A stretch of DNA of 64,000 nucleotides, taken from contig CAWADP010000019.1 in NCBI GenBank assembly GCA_963780805.1, positions 54,594 to 118,593 on the forward strand, in the 5' to 3' direction. This stretch comes from JASHVB01 sp963780805 (GTDB lineage: Bacteria > Pseudomonadota > Alphaproteobacteria > Acetobacterales > Acetobacteraceae). Positions 16,029-25,488 of the stretch are shown here, piece after piece. The position numbers were made by a program, and so were the translations under genes. The notes under the pieces were generated by a model, which did not search any database, was not told where the DNA came from, and worked only from the letters and a program-made list of their open reading frames with translations. Position 1 is the first letter of the stretch. Every line of letters starts with the position of its first letter.

Positions 16029-18641
16029 TTAGATCACCCCTTCTTCCGCCAACCGTTCGACGTCCGACTTCGACATGCCGAGCAGATTGCTGAGGAGCCA
16101 TTCATTGTCCTCGCCGTAGCAGGGAGCTCCGCGGTTGGTGGGGCCGCCGATATAGGCGGGCGTGCGGCTGAACTTCATCGGCAGTTCGTACACCGGCCAG
16201 GTGCCGATTTTGGTTCCGGTCACCTCGGTCAGCCACTTCAGATGCCGCAACTGCGGGTCGTGGTCGCAGCGGTCCTCCGCGTTCTGGCAGACACCGGCCG
16301 GCACGCCGGCGCGTTGCAGGCGCGCCATCAACTCGAACGGCTCCTGCGTCATCGTCCAGGCCCGCACCGCCGCGTCCAGCATGTCCTGGTGCGCCAGCCG
16401 CGTTTCAAGCGACGCAAAGCGGCGATCCTGCAACCAGGCCGATTGCGCTGCGACGCCGGCCAGCGCGCGCCATTCCAGATCGCTGAAGCAGGCGATGGCG
16501 ATCCAGCGATCCTTGCCGGCGCAGCGATATGCGCCATGCGGTGCGGCAGGCTTATAGGGCGAGCGGTTGCCGTAGCGTGTCCACACCCGCTCATTTGCCG
16601 ACCAGTCGAGAATCGTTGTGCCGGTCAGGAACAATCCCGATTCGCACTGCGAGGCGTCGATCCACTGCCCCTGTCCCGTGCGATCCCGCCAGTACAGCGC
16701 GCCGAGCAAGGCCAGGGCGTAACCATACGCACCCATCCAGTCGAGATACGAATACCCCCATCCCACCGGCATCGCGGGATCGGGCAGGCCGGACATGTCG
16801 CCTTGGCCGGCGAAGGCCGCCGCCACCGGGCCGACGGTGCGCATCCGGCCGTACAGACCGTGCACGCCCATGCCCGACTGCTGGATATAGATGATGTCCG
16901 GGCGTATCGACTTCATCACGTCATAGCCGAGGCCCAGCCGTTGCAGCACACCGGGAGAAAACCCTTCGGCCACCACGTCGCAGATGCGCACCAGGTCCTT
17001 GGCGATCTGCAGCCCTTTCGGATGGCGGATGTTCAACGAGATGCCGCGCTTGCCGGCATTCTTGTTGTTGAACTGGCCGCCCATGTTGGAGTCTTTCACC
17101 CCTGTCAGCGGACCGGTGGCGGCGTCGCGCGCGGCGCGTCCGCCGATGGGAGCCATGGCAGCCAGGCGCGTATCGGGATTGTCCTTCCATTCCACCTTGA
17201 AGCTTTCCGCCCCCATCGCGGCGAGAAACCGCGTGCCGCCGGCCGATGCCAGGAACCAGGCGAAATCGAGAATCTTCACGCCCTGCAAGGGGAATGGCTT
17301 GCCATGCAGGGCCGAGACGCGCGGGTTCGCCACGCCCCGCGGCTGCGCCGGCACCGAAGGGCGGCGCGGCGACGCGGCCAGCACCGTTTCAGTATCTTCG
17401 CTCAGCAGCGGCGCGCGCCGGCCGACCTGCCAGCTTGTCGCCGTGCTGAGCCACTTGCTGGTGGGATAGCGGAAGCTGCGGCCATGTTCCGGGTGCGGCA
17501 CATCAGCAAAACTCTTGCGCCGCAGCCAATGTTCATCGAGCGCGTTCTCGTGCGGCTTGCGCAGCGGCGCCCAGAGCAGACCGGCATCCTGCGCCTCGCG
17601 CCACGGCATGTCGGCATAGGTCCAGGCGCGGATGAAGCGCTGCACCACGTCAAGCATGTGGGCGCGCGTCTCGTCGCCGGCCGCGGATCCCGGCACCTGC
17701 CGTGCCTTCAGGTCGGCATCCGGCGGCGGCGGCTGCAGATCCGCCTGCATTCCATAGTTAGCTAACAGCGGTACCAGGTTCTTCAGGTCCCGCGCGCCCA
17801 TGCCGTGGGACATGAACCAGCGGCCGTCCTTGGTATGGCAGATGCTGGGCGAATGGTTCGGCGTTTCCCCCGCGTGGCGGTTGGTCAGCCGCCACAGCGG
17901 CACACGACGCATCACCCAATGCATGATGTCGAGTTCGGGGTTCTTCGACACCGCCTCGTGCACGGCCACCGAAATGTCCTGGCCTTCGCCGGTGCGCTGC
18001 CGGTGGATCAGTGCGGCGATGATGCCGGTCGCCAGTTGCTCGCCCGCGATATGGTACGCGTGCCAGACCTGCGGCGCGATCGGCGGCGTGTCGTATTGCA
18101 GGTTCGGATCGGGATCGTAGCCGCAATTCATCATCACCCCGCCCAGTGCGAGATGGATCAGGTCGGACCCCTTGAAATGCGCCCACGGCCCGTCGTCGCC
18201 GAACGGCGTGATGCGCGCGGTCACCAGCGCGGGGAAGCGTGCGTTGAGCGCCGCGCGGTCCAGCCCCAGCACCTGGTTCAGCGCGCCGCACGATGAATCC
18301 AGCAGCACATCGGCGCCATCAAGCAGATGCAGCATCCGCGGGCGCGCTGGCGCCTCCTGCAAATCCAGAACCACGGACTGCTTTCCGCGATTGTAGTTCC
18401 AAAAGAACAACGAGCGTTCCAGGCCCGGCTGGTCCTCCAGGAACGGCCCGATGCGGCGCGTTGCGTTGCCTTCCGGCGGTTCGATCTTCACTACCTCGGC
18501 GCCAAGCCCGGCCAGCAGCAGCCCGATGTATTCGGCGCGTTCGTCGGCGATTTCGATGACACGCAAGCCGGACAGCATGCCCGGGCCAGCGTTGCCCATC
18601 ATTTCGCCGGGGCCGGGTTCGATTGCGCTGACATCCGACAT
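16029..18641 (-). CDS. CaiB/BaiF-type CoA-transferase, two domains fused in tandem
   Basis: Class III CoA-transferase of 870 residues, about twice the usual 400. The first half starts LSGLRVIEIADERAEYIG and GAEVVKIEPPEGN. The second begins near residue 450 with LQGVKILDFAWFLASAGGTR and has KRGISLNIRHPKGLQIAKDL, WGYSYLDWMGAYGYALALLG (probable catalytic Asp) and QGQWIDASQCESG. Such enzymes move CoA between carboxylic acids. The alpha/beta hydrolase gene ends 27 bases upstream and the liv importer lies beyond rsmG, which suggests degradation of an imported acid. The substrate is unknown. Confidence 0.9.
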   Translation of the reverse strand: MSDVSAIEPGPGEMMGNAGPGMLSGLRVIEIADERAEYIGLLLAGLGAEVVKIEPPEGNATRRIGPFLEDQPGLERSLFFWNYNRGKQSVVLDLQEAPARPRMLHLLDGADVLLDSSCGALNQVLGLDRAALNARFPALVTARITPFGDDGPWAHFKGSDLIHLALGGVMMNCGYDPDPNLQYDTPPIAPQVWHAYHIAGEQLATGIIAALIHRQRTGEGQDISVAVHEAVSKNPELDIMHWVMRRVPLWRLTNRHAGETPNHSPSICHTKDGRWFMSHGMGARDLKNLVPLLANYGMQADLQPPPPDADLKARQVPGSAAGDETRAHMLDVVQRFIRAWTYADMPWREAQDAGLLWAPLRKPHENALDEHWLRRKSFADVPHPEHGRSFRYPTSKWLSTATSWQVGRRAPLLSEDTETVLAASPRRPSVPAQPRGVANPRVSALHGKPFPLQGVKILDFAWFLASAGGTRFLAAMGAESFKVEWKDNPDTRLAAMAPIGGRAARDAATGPLTGVKDSNMGGQFNNKNAGKRGISLNIRHPKGLQIAKDLVRICDVVAEGFSPGVLQRLGLGYDVMKSIRPDIIYIQQSGMGVHGLYGRMRTVGPVAAAFAGQGDMSGLPDPAMPVGWGYSYLDWMGAYGYALALLGALYWRDRTGQGQWIDASQCESGLFLTGTTILDWSANERVWTRYGNRSPYKPAAPHGAYRCAGKDRWIAIACFSDLEWRALAGVAAQSAWLQDRRFASLETRLAHQDMLDAAVRAWTMTQEPFELMARLQRAGVPAGVCQNAEDRCDHDPQLRHLKWLTEVTGTKIGTWPVYELPMKFSRTPAYIGGPTNRGAPCYGEDNEWLLSNLLGMSKSDVERLAEEGVI

Positions 18642-18667
18642 GGCGCTTCCTCCTTATCGCCCACGCC

Positions 18668-19576
18668 TTACGGGTGGGTGCGGCTCATTCTTTCATTGAT
18701 GCTCGGCATTGATGGCCGGGTGCGGCTGAGCATCTCCAGCAGCATGGCGTTCACCGTTTCCGGCGCTTCATAGGCCACCCAATGCCCCGCGTGCGGAACC
18801 ATCCGCACATCGGCGTCCGGCCGCCGTTCCCGCACCACCGCAACGCGTTCCGGCGCGCGCGGATTGGCGGGTGCATCATACTCGCCCCAGATGGCGTTGA
18901 TCGGAACATGCACCCGGTCCAGCGCCCGCCACACTACGCCGCTGCGCGACAGGGTCGGCGTCTTCAGGCGCGACCGCACCGTGTTCCAATCCTGGATCGC
19001 CAGCGCCAGAGCATCGATCTTGGCCGGATCGGCGATCATCAGGCGGCTGAGGTTGATGCGATGGGTATCCACGCGCTCCTGGCCTTGCAGATGGCGCACC
19101 TTCAGCAGCTCCACCCGGCTGCCGAGCGGTCCGACGCCGCTGCACCCGATGATCGTCACCGAACGCACCCGTGCGCCGCGCAGCGCTCCAACGCAGCTCG
19201 CCATCACGCTGCCGAAGGAAAAGCCCGCGACGTCATACGTCGTATCGCTACCGACCAGGGCGTCGATGCCGGCCGCGACAATCTCCGCCACCGCGAATGC
19301 ATCGTCGCCATTCGGAGGAAAATCCGACTCGCCCAGGCCAGGGAGATCCGGCACCAGCAGGCGATAATGCTGTGACAGCTCGGGGATATTGTGCGCCCAG
19401 TGCCGCCAGGAGCCGGCACCGCCGTGGAACAAGGCCAGCACCGGCGCGATGCCGCCGGACGTATCCCAGATGTGCCACACCATGCTGCCGTCGCCGCACG
19501 GCGTTTCGTAGCGGACCGACTGCTGCTCCAGCCGGTCCAGGATCGCCTGCGGGTCTTCGGTCACCTGATCGTTCAT
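18668..19576 (-). CDS. Alpha/beta-fold hydrolase
   Basis: A 302-residue serine hydrolase: oxyanion region LALFHGGAGSWRHW, nucleophile elbow VAGFSFGSVMAS, acid-region WGEYDAP and catalytic His HAGHWVAYEAPE. The start at 19576 is chosen because GGAAAGGAG lies at ribosome-binding distance; a longer frame to 19681 encodes an unlikely Arg-rich leader. It directly precedes the tandem CoA-transferase in the same direction and is probably co-transcribed. It may be a thioesterase or ester hydrolase of the same pathway; this is inference. Confidence 0.85.
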   Translation of the reverse strand: MNDQVTEDPQAILDRLEQQSVRYETPCGDGSMVWHIWDTSGGIAPVLALFHGGAGSWRHWAHNIPELSQHYRLLVPDLPGLGESDFPPNGDDAFAVAEIVAAGIDALVGSDTTYDVAGFSFGSVMASCVGALRGARVRSVTIIGCSGVGPLGSRVELLKVRHLQGQERVDTHRINLSRLMIADPAKIDALALAIQDWNTVRSRLKTPTLSRSGVVWRALDRVHVPINAIWGEYDAPANPRAPERVAVVRERRPDADVRMVPHAGHWVAYEAPETVNAMLLEMLSRTRPSMPSINERMSRTHP

Positions 19577-19697
19577 GGCGGTTGCGTCCAGCTCCTTTCC
19601 GGGGATCGCTGGTAACAGGGGACGGCGGCGCTGTCGAATGGCGCGATCCCGACCTCTCGTCATAGACCACTTGTCATGCACCTCTCGTCATGGACCC

Positions 19698-19803
19698 GGT
19701 GTCATTGCGAGGAGTCGCAGCGACGAAGCAATCTCCCGCCCGGCGAGCGGTGTCGGCTCGTAAGGAGAGGGATTGCTTCGTCGCCGCATCCCTCGCGATG
19801 CCG
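19698..19803. repeat. Dispersed inverted repeat with ATTGCGAGGAG/GAAGCAATC arms
   Basis: The left arm at 19703-19733 (starting ATTGCGAGGAGTCGCAG) is mirrored by the right arm 19770-19800 (starting GGATTGCTTCGTCGCCG), with one or two mismatches around a 36-base loop. This arm sequence is a widespread intergenic repeat in proteobacteria. It lies between two leftward genes. Confidence 0.8.
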
Positions 19804-19841
19804 GGTGGCCGGCAGGATTCGAGTTTCATCGATAGTGGGTA

Positions 19842-20429
19842 CTACACCCGTGCAAGATGCGACACACGCAACACAACGCCGCCCCGGGCCGTGCGGCTGG
19901 GGATTTGCTCGACATCCATCGCCCATGTTTGTGCTGCCTCGGCAATCTCGCTGACCACACCATGGCCTTTCAAAAACAGGCATTCACCGTCGGGGATGAG
20001 CAGTGGCGCGGCATAGGCCAGCAGGCGCGGCAGCGGCGCCAGGGCGCGTGCCGTCACCAGACGTGCCGGCGGCAGCGCCGCGGCCTCGATCTTCGTTGCC
20101 ACGACGTTGACCGGCGCGCCCGTCACCCGTGCCGCTTCCCGCAAGAACGTTGCCTTCCCCCGATCCTGCTCGATCAGATCGAAGGGCACACCGAACGCGA
20201 TCGCCAGCACCAGTCCGGGAAATCCCGCGCCTGACCCCAGGTCGATCGCACGCTCTGGTGGCCGGCGCCATAGTTTCGCCAATTGCAGGCTGTCGGCGAT
20301 GTGCCGCGTCCAGAGCACCGGAATATCACGCGCGCTGACCAGGTTGACCGCACGGTTCCAATGCAGCAGCAGATCGGCATAGCGCCGCAACGCGGGCGAC
20401 GCATCCTGTGGCACGGTTGGTTCGCTCAT
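19842..20429 (-). CDS. rsmG: 16S rRNA (guanine527-N7)-methyltransferase RsmG
   Basis: SAM-dependent methyltransferase that modifies G527 of 16S rRNA, 195 residues. Motifs: LLLHWNRAVNLVSARD, ADSLQLAKL, the SAM loop AIDLGSGAGFPGLVLAI, LIEQDRGKATFLREA, and LVTARALAPLPRLLAYA. The start at 20429 fits the family; an upstream extension would encode repeat-derived sequence. The gene usually sits beside mnmE/mnmG and parAB, but here it stands alone between unrelated catabolic genes. Confidence 0.94.
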   Translation of the reverse strand: MSEPTVPQDASPALRRYADLLLHWNRAVNLVSARDIPVLWTRHIADSLQLAKLWRRPPERAIDLGSGAGFPGLVLAIAFGVPFDLIEQDRGKATFLREAARVTGAPVNVVATKIEAAALPPARLVTARALAPLPRLLAYAAPLLIPDGECLFLKGHGVVSEIAEAAQTWAMDVEQIPSRTARGGVVLRVSHLARV

Positions 20430-20518
20430 TCCGCCGCTATACGCCGTCGCTTCTGTCCGCCGAAGTCCCCGCCCCGGACGCTTGAGGCAAACCCATCCCA
20501 CGGGTATGAGGGGGGCAC

Positions 20519-20596
20519 GCCATGGCCGGGCTGGACGCGGCCATCCGCGCCCGCGAGGGTGACGGTGGGTTGGCCGCGTCGAGCCCGGCCATGACA
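20519..20596. repeat. Inverted repeat (ATGGCCGGGCT type) just upstream of livH
   Basis: The arms CATGGCCGGGCTGGACGCGG (from 20521) and CCGCGTCGAGCCCGGCCATG (ending 20593) are complementary with one mismatch over about 25 bases. A related half-site (GTCAAGCCCCGCCATGAC) occurs near 60172. The repeat ends about five bases before the livH Shine-Dalgarno sequence. Confidence 0.78.
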
Positions 20597-20619
20597 GCAA
20601 AAGGAGGAAACGAACGCCG

Positions 20620-21576
20620 GTGGATCCACACGTTGTCGTCGAAAACGTACTGAATGCGCTCGTCGCCGGCGTGACCATCGGGTGCATCTACGGCCTGATG
20701 TGCATCGGCCTGGGCCTGATCTTCGGAATCATGGAAATCGTCAACTTTGCCCAGGGCGAGTTCATGATGCTGGGCATGTTCGTCAGCCTGTACCTGGTCT
20801 CGGTCACCGGAGCACTGGGGTTCCTCGGTCCCGATATCGCCCCGTTCGTCGGCGCGCTCTGCGCCGGCCCGATCGTGTTCGCCGGCGGCGCGCTGATCTA
20901 CCAGTTCATCGTCGGCCGCGTATCCGGCATGCGCACCGCCAGCGTTATCAGTGATGGACGGTTCGGTCAGCTTATCGTCACGCTGGGAATCTCACTGATG
21001 TTGCAGAATGGCGGGTTGCTGGTGTTCGGCTCGACGCCGCAAACGGTGCATACGCCGCTGGCTTCCCGAGCCTTTCTGGTTGACGGCTTCTATGGCGACG
21101 ATGTCGTGTTCATCAACAAGGCCCGGTTGATCGCCTGCGCCATCGCCGTCGTGGTAGCGGGCGGGCTGTACCTGACTATGGAATACACCCGGTTGGGCAA
21201 GGCGATGCGCGCCGCGGCCGACAACCCCACCGCCGCCACCTACATGGGCATCGACGTCGGCCGCACCTACCGATTGGCGTTCGGCATCGGCAGCGGCATC
21301 ACCGCCATCGCCGGCGGGTTGATGGCTACCTACCTGTCGTTCGACCCGTTCATCGGCTTCGCTTACGTGGTGATCATGTATTCCGGCGTGGTGCTGGGCG
21401 GCATGGGCAGCATCATGGGCGCGTTCTGGGGCGGGCTGACGGTGGGCTTCGTGCAGCAATGCTCGGCGCTGGTGCTGCCGCCGCAATTGCAGAACGCCGC
21501 GATCTTCGTCGTCTTCCTGCTGATCGTGTTGCTGCGCCCGCAGGGATTGTTCGGCCGCTCGGCGGAACGCGCATGA
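20620..21576 (+). CDS. livH: Branched-chain amide ABC importer permease LivH
   Basis: Inner-membrane permease, 318 residues and about eight hydrophobic segments. Family motifs: GLGLIFGIMEIVNFAQGEFMM near the N-terminus, GMRTASVISDGRFGQLIVTLG and the EAA-like AMRAAADNPTAATYMGIDVG loop. The start is GTG at 20620 with a near-perfect AAGGAGG eight to nine bases upstream. The TGA overlaps the next ATG. It forms an operon with livMG, livF and livK. Such importers carry branched-chain amino acids, amides or aromatic acids; the substrate here is unknown. Confidence 0.92.
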   Translation: MDPHVVVENVLNALVAGVTIGCIYGLMCIGLGLIFGIMEIVNFAQGEFMMLGMFVSLYLVSVTGALGFLGPDIAPFVGALCAGPIVFAGGALIYQFIVGRVSGMRTASVISDGRFGQLIVTLGISLMLQNGGLLVFGSTPQTVHTPLASRAFLVDGFYGDDVVFINKARLIACAIAVVVAGGLYLTMEYTRLGKAMRAAADNPTAATYMGIDVGRTYRLAFGIGSGITAIAGGLMATYLSFDPFIGFAYVVIMYSGVVLGGMGSIMGAFWGGLTVGFVQQCSALVLPPQLQNAAIFVVFLLIVLLRPQGLFGRSAERA

Positions 21577-23339
21577 GGCTCGGAGCAGGCACAAGGCTGC
21601 GGCGTGACGGCATCGCTCTGGCGGTGATCGCAGTGGCGTACTTGGTTGCGTCCAGCCTGATGCAGAACAGCTACTACCAGTTGATCATGACGCTGGTGCC
21701 GATTTGGGCGGTGTTCGGCGTGTCATGGAACATCCTGTCCGGCTATGGCGGACAGCTTTCCTTCGGCCATGCCTCGTTCTTTGGCGCCGGTGCCTACACC
21801 GTGACGCTGACGCTGGTGTATTGGGGACTGACGCCGTGGATCGGCATTCCGCTGGGCATGCTGGTCGGCGCCCTTGCGGCGGTGCTGATCGGCACGCCAA
21901 CCTTCCGCCTGCGCGGCCACTATTTCGCGCTGGCGATGCTGGCATATCCGCTGGCGATTCTCTACGTGCTGGAATACCTGGGCTTCCAGGAAATGTCGCT
22001 GCCGATGCACAGCGTGCACCCGGCGCTTTACATCCAGTTCAAGGACCCACGCTTCGACACCTACCTCGCGGTCGGCCTGTTGGTGCTGGGCATGATCGTC
22101 GGCATGCTGGTGGAGAACTCGCGCTTCGGCCTGGCGTTGCTGGCGGTGCGGCAGAACGAATTGGCCGCAGAAGCCGCCGGTATCGACGCCTGGCGCTGGA
22201 AGATGCGCGCACTGATCGTGTCCGGCATGATCGCCGCCGCGGCCGGGGGTCTCTACGCCTGCGTCCTGCTGGTGGTCACGCCGGATTCCGTCTTCGGCAT
22301 GTTGGTATCAGCACAAGCGGTGGTGGTGACCCTGTTCGGTGGCATTGCCGGATTGTGGGGGCCAGTGATCGGCGCCGCCATCCTGGTCCCGCTGGCGGAA
22401 TCATTGAATGCGGAGCTCGGCAACATCCTACCGGGCATCCAGGGCGTGGTGTACGGCGCCGCGATCATCATCATCATGCTTGCCGCTCCGGAAGGTCTGT
22501 TCTGGACCGTACGCGACCGCTTCTTCCGCCGCGTCTTGCCACCGCCGCCGCAGGTGCCGACCACGCTGCCTGCCCTCGCCGTGGCCCGGGCGTTGCCCGA
22601 TGGCGAGCCGCTATTGCAGGTGGATGGATTATCGAAAACGTTTGGTGGACTACGTGCCGTCAGCGAGATCAGCTTCGCGGTGCATGCCGGCGAGATCCTC
22701 GGCATCATCGGACCGAATGGCGCCGGCAAGACCACGCTGTTCAATTTGCTGAACGGCGTGCTGCCCGCCGATGCAGGCTCTGCCACGCTGGCGGGACAGA
22801 CGATGCTTGGCCGCAAAGTGCATCAGGTGTGCCGCATGGGTGTAGGCCGCACCTTCCAAGTGGTGCGCAGCTTTCCGCGGCTGCCGCTGATCGACAATGT
22901 AGTGGTCGGCGCGTATGGAGCCGGCCTGCCGGACCATGAAGCGTTGGAATCCGCGGTTGCTGCCGTGGCACGGGTCGGGCTGCATCGGCAGGCGGGCACC
23001 CCGGCGGGGCAATTGACCAACAAGGAACTGCGGCTGATGGAGCTGGCCCGCGCGCTCGCCGGCCGCCCGCGTCTGCTGCTGCTGGACGAGACGCTCGCCG
23101 GCCTCGGGCGCGACGAGTGCAACGACGTGCTGGACGTGCTGGCGAGGCTGCGCGAGGAAGGCATGACCGTTGCGATCATCGAACACACCATGCACGCGAT
23201 GCTGCGGCTGGCGGACCGCTTCGTCGTGCTGGATCATGGCCGCGTGCTGGCCAGCGGCGAACCGCGCGCGGTGGTGGAGGACCGTTCGGTCATCGAAGCG
23301 TATCTGGGCAAGAAATGGCTGGCGCGGCAGAATGCTTGA
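21573..23339 (+). CDS. LivM permease fused to LivG ATPase
   Basis: A 588-residue fusion. Residues about 1-320 are the LivM permease (WNILSGYGGQLSFGHASFFG, FRLRGHYFALAMLAYPLAI, LLAVRQNELAAEAAGID). Residues about 345-588 are the LivG ABC domain, with Walker A GIIGPNGAGKTTLFNLLNG, Walker B RLLLLDETLAGLG and switch IEHTMHAM. The ABC signature is degenerate: LTNKELRLMELARAL in place of LSGGQ or LTYGQ. Fusion of these two subunits recurs in some alphaproteobacterial importers and fixes a 1:1 ratio. The start overlaps the livH stop; a palindromic repeat separates it from livF. Confidence 0.9.
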   Translation: MRLGAGTRLRRDGIALAVIAVAYLVASSLMQNSYYQLIMTLVPIWAVFGVSWNILSGYGGQLSFGHASFFGAGAYTVTLTLVYWGLTPWIGIPLGMLVGALAAVLIGTPTFRLRGHYFALAMLAYPLAILYVLEYLGFQEMSLPMHSVHPALYIQFKDPRFDTYLAVGLLVLGMIVGMLVENSRFGLALLAVRQNELAAEAAGIDAWRWKMRALIVSGMIAAAAGGLYACVLLVVTPDSVFGMLVSAQAVVVTLFGGIAGLWGPVIGAAILVPLAESLNAELGNILPGIQGVVYGAAIIIIMLAAPEGLFWTVRDRFFRRVLPPPPQVPTTLPALAVARALPDGEPLLQVDGLSKTFGGLRAVSEISFAVHAGEILGIIGPNGAGKTTLFNLLNGVLPADAGSATLAGQTMLGRKVHQVCRMGVGRTFQVVRSFPRLPLIDNVVVGAYGAGLPDHEALESAVAAVARVGLHRQAGTPAGQLTNKELRLMELARALAGRPRLLLLDETLAGLGRDECNDVLDVLARLREEGMTVAIIEHTMHAMLRLADRFVVLDHGRVLASGEPRAVVEDRSVIEAYLGKKWLARQNA

Positions 23340-23374
23340 ATTCCGACAGGGACCGGCGAATTGGAGGAGCAGGA

Positions 23375-23486
23375 CTGCCCGTCCCCTTGTGGGAGGTGGG
23401 CGGGGGGAGGGGTGTGTACAAACGACGGCCGTCGCGTGTGCCCACCCCTCGCCCCAGCCCCCGCCCACAAGGGGACGGGGTGTTTA
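23375..23486. repeat. GC-rich palindrome inside the liv operon
   Basis: GACTGCCCGTCCCCTTGTGG (from 23373) is mirrored by CCACAAGGGGACGGGGTG (ending near 23482), with an inner GGGAGGGGTGTGTACA / TGTGCCCACCCCTCGCC pair. It lies between livMG and livF, so the hairpin is probably transcribed within the operon and may stabilise or attenuate the mRNA. Confidence 0.84.
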
Positions 23487-23506
23487 TCTTGCTTGCCGTG
23501 GCAATC

Positions 23507-24223
23507 ATGCTTGAAGTCCGTAACCTCTCGGTCGCCTATGGCGGCCTGCGCGCGCTTACCGACGTGTCGCTGACCGTCGGCGAAGGTCAGTTCGTTACCG
23601 TTGTCGGCCCGAACGGTGCGGGCAAGTCAACCTTGTTCAAGACCATCTGTGGCGTGGTGCCGCCGGCGCAGGGTAGCATCGCGTTCCAGGGCAAGGACCT
23701 GCTGCGCCTACCAGCGGCTGCGCGCGCGCATCTCGGGATCGCCCATGTGCCCGAAGGCCGCCAGGTGTTCCGCACGCTGACGGTGCGCGAGAATCTCGAA
23801 ATGGGCGCTTACACCAAGGCCGGCCAGGCGCAGTGGCGTCAGACGCTGGACCGCATCCACGCGCTGTTTCCTATCCTGCATGAACGCGCCCACCAGCTTG
23901 CCGGCACGCTTTCCGGTGGGGAACAGCAGATGCTGGCGATCGGCAGAGGACTGGCGTCGGCGCCGAAGCTGCTGATGCTGGATGAACCGTCGATGGGCCT
24001 CGCTCCTGCCATTGCCGACACGATCTTCGAGCGCGTTTCGCAAATCCATCGCGAGGACAGCCTGACTATCCTGCTCGTGGAGCAACGCGTGGCGGAGGCA
24101 CTGGAACTTTCCGATCATGGCTATGTGCTGGAAACCGGTCACATGGTACTAGACGGGCCCTACGAGACGCTGCTGGCCGACGATCGCGTCCGCCGCTCGT
24201 ATCTCGGACTGACGGATGCGTAG
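23507..24223 (+). CDS. livF: Branched-chain amide ABC importer ATPase LivF
   Basis: Cytoplasmic ATPase subunit of 238 residues, with Walker A VVGPNGAGKSTLFKTICG, signature LSGGEQQMLAIGRGL, Walker B LLMLDEPSMGLAP and IAHVPEGRQVFRTLTVREN, which is characteristic of LivF. The ATG at 23507 gives the family N-terminus MLEVRNLSVAYGGLRAL; a GTG three codons upstream is possible. It acts with the LivMG fusion and LivH and precedes the binding protein. Confidence 0.93.
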   Translation: MLEVRNLSVAYGGLRALTDVSLTVGEGQFVTVVGPNGAGKSTLFKTICGVVPPAQGSIAFQGKDLLRLPAAARAHLGIAHVPEGRQVFRTLTVRENLEMGAYTKAGQAQWRQTLDRIHALFPILHERAHQLAGTLSGGEQQMLAIGRGLASAPKLLMLDEPSMGLAPAIADTIFERVSQIHREDSLTILLVEQRVAEALELSDHGYVLETGHMVLDGPYETLLADDRVRRSYLGLTDA

Positions 24224-24245
24224 GACGAAACAAGGGAGAACGCTC

Positions 24246-25484
24246 ATGACGCAATCAAGCATCGGACGGCGCGGCACGCTGGGGCTGGGCCTGGCGGCGG
24301 GCGCGGCGGTACTGGCGCCGCGCGCGCTGCGCGCACAGGCCAAGGACGTCAAGATCGCCATGCTGGTGCCGTTGTCCGGTCCATGGGCGCGCCAGGGCAT
24401 CCTGGAAAAGATGGGCGCCGAAATGGCGGTGGACGACGTGAACAACGCCGGCGGCATCAAGGCGTTGGGCGGCGCCAAGCTCAAGCTGCTGGAATTCGAT
24501 ACGCAGGACACCGCGGAGAAGGCGAAGGATGCCGCGCAGCGCATGCTGGCACAGAATCCGGACGTGGTCGGCGGCTTCGGCTGCTGGCTGTCCACGTTCA
24601 CGCTCGCCGTCACCGAGGTGACCGAACGCGCGCATCTGCCCTGGCTGACACTGTCCTACTCCGACCTGATCACCGCCCGCGGATATAAATACGTGTTCCA
24701 GTCCTCGCCAACCGCCGTGCAGCAGGCCGAGGACATGGTGCCGGTCATCATGGCGATGGCCGAGAAGGCAACCGGCAAGCGCCCCACCAAGGTTGCGTCG
24801 ATCGGCGACAACACCGCCGCGTCGGTCAGTTTCCGCAAGCCGATCGATCAGCACGTGCTAAAGGACCAGAAGCTTACGGAGGTGATCCACGAGATCTATA
24901 CGCCGCCGCTGAGCGACGCGACCACGCTGGTGCAGCCAGTCCGCAGCGCGCGCCCGGATTTCGTCTTGCTCACCTCCACCAACGTGCCGGACGACAAGCT
25001 GTTGCTCGACGATTTCAACGAGTTCGGCATGCCGCCTTCCAAGCTGCCGCTGATCGGCAACGGCGGCCACTGGGCGGTGCCGGAGCTGCTGAAGAACACC
25101 AGCAAGGAGGAGCTCGAAGGCACGCTGGTTGGCCTCGCCAACTGGCCCGGCAAGGCGGTGGAGGATGTGTCGCAGCGCTTCATCAAGCGCACGGGCGAAC
25201 CATGGTTCGGCCACGACTCGATTTTCGCCTATGCCCACGTCATGATCTTTGCCGCCGCGCTCGAGAAGGCCGGCGCGGCGGACAAGGAAAAGGTGAATGA
25301 GGCGATCCATGCCCTCGACACCACCACCGGCCCAGCCCTGTTCTTTCCCGGCAACCACTTGCAATACGACGCACAAGGCCGGCGTGTCGGCGCCGAGATG
25401 GTGATGGTGCAATGGCAGGATGGGCGGCCAGTGACGGTGTTCCCGCCCGACGTTGCGGTGGCACCGGCCAAATGGAAGGCCTGA
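24246..25484 (+). CDS. livK: Periplasmic substrate-binding protein of the liv importer
   Basis: A 412-residue type I periplasmic binding protein (Leu/Ile/Val family). The N-terminus has a twin-arginine-like signal (GRRGTLGLGLAAGAAVLAP), with cleavage probably after LRAQA. Core motifs include IAMLVPLSGPWARQG, AVDDVNNAGGIKALGG and DVVGGFGCWLSTFTLAVTEV. The ATG follows GGGAGA. Longer and more divergent than E. coli LivK, it more likely binds a carboxylic or aromatic acid than leucine; this is inferred from neighbouring catabolic genes. Confidence 0.9.
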   Translation: MTQSSIGRRGTLGLGLAAGAAVLAPRALRAQAKDVKIAMLVPLSGPWARQGILEKMGAEMAVDDVNNAGGIKALGGAKLKLLEFDTQDTAEKAKDAAQRMLAQNPDVVGGFGCWLSTFTLAVTEVTERAHLPWLTLSYSDLITARGYKYVFQSSPTAVQQAEDMVPVIMAMAEKATGKRPTKVASIGDNTAASVSFRKPIDQHVLKDQKLTEVIHEIYTPPLSDATTLVQPVRSARPDFVLLTSTNVPDDKLLLDDFNEFGMPPSKLPLIGNGGHWAVPELLKNTSKEELEGTLVGLANWPGKAVEDVSQRFIKRTGEPWFGHDSIFAYAHVMIFAAALEKAGAADKEKVNEAIHALDTTTGPALFFPGNHLQYDAQGRRVGAEMVMVQWQDGRPVTVFPPDVAVAPAKWKA

Positions 25485-25488
25485 CGCC

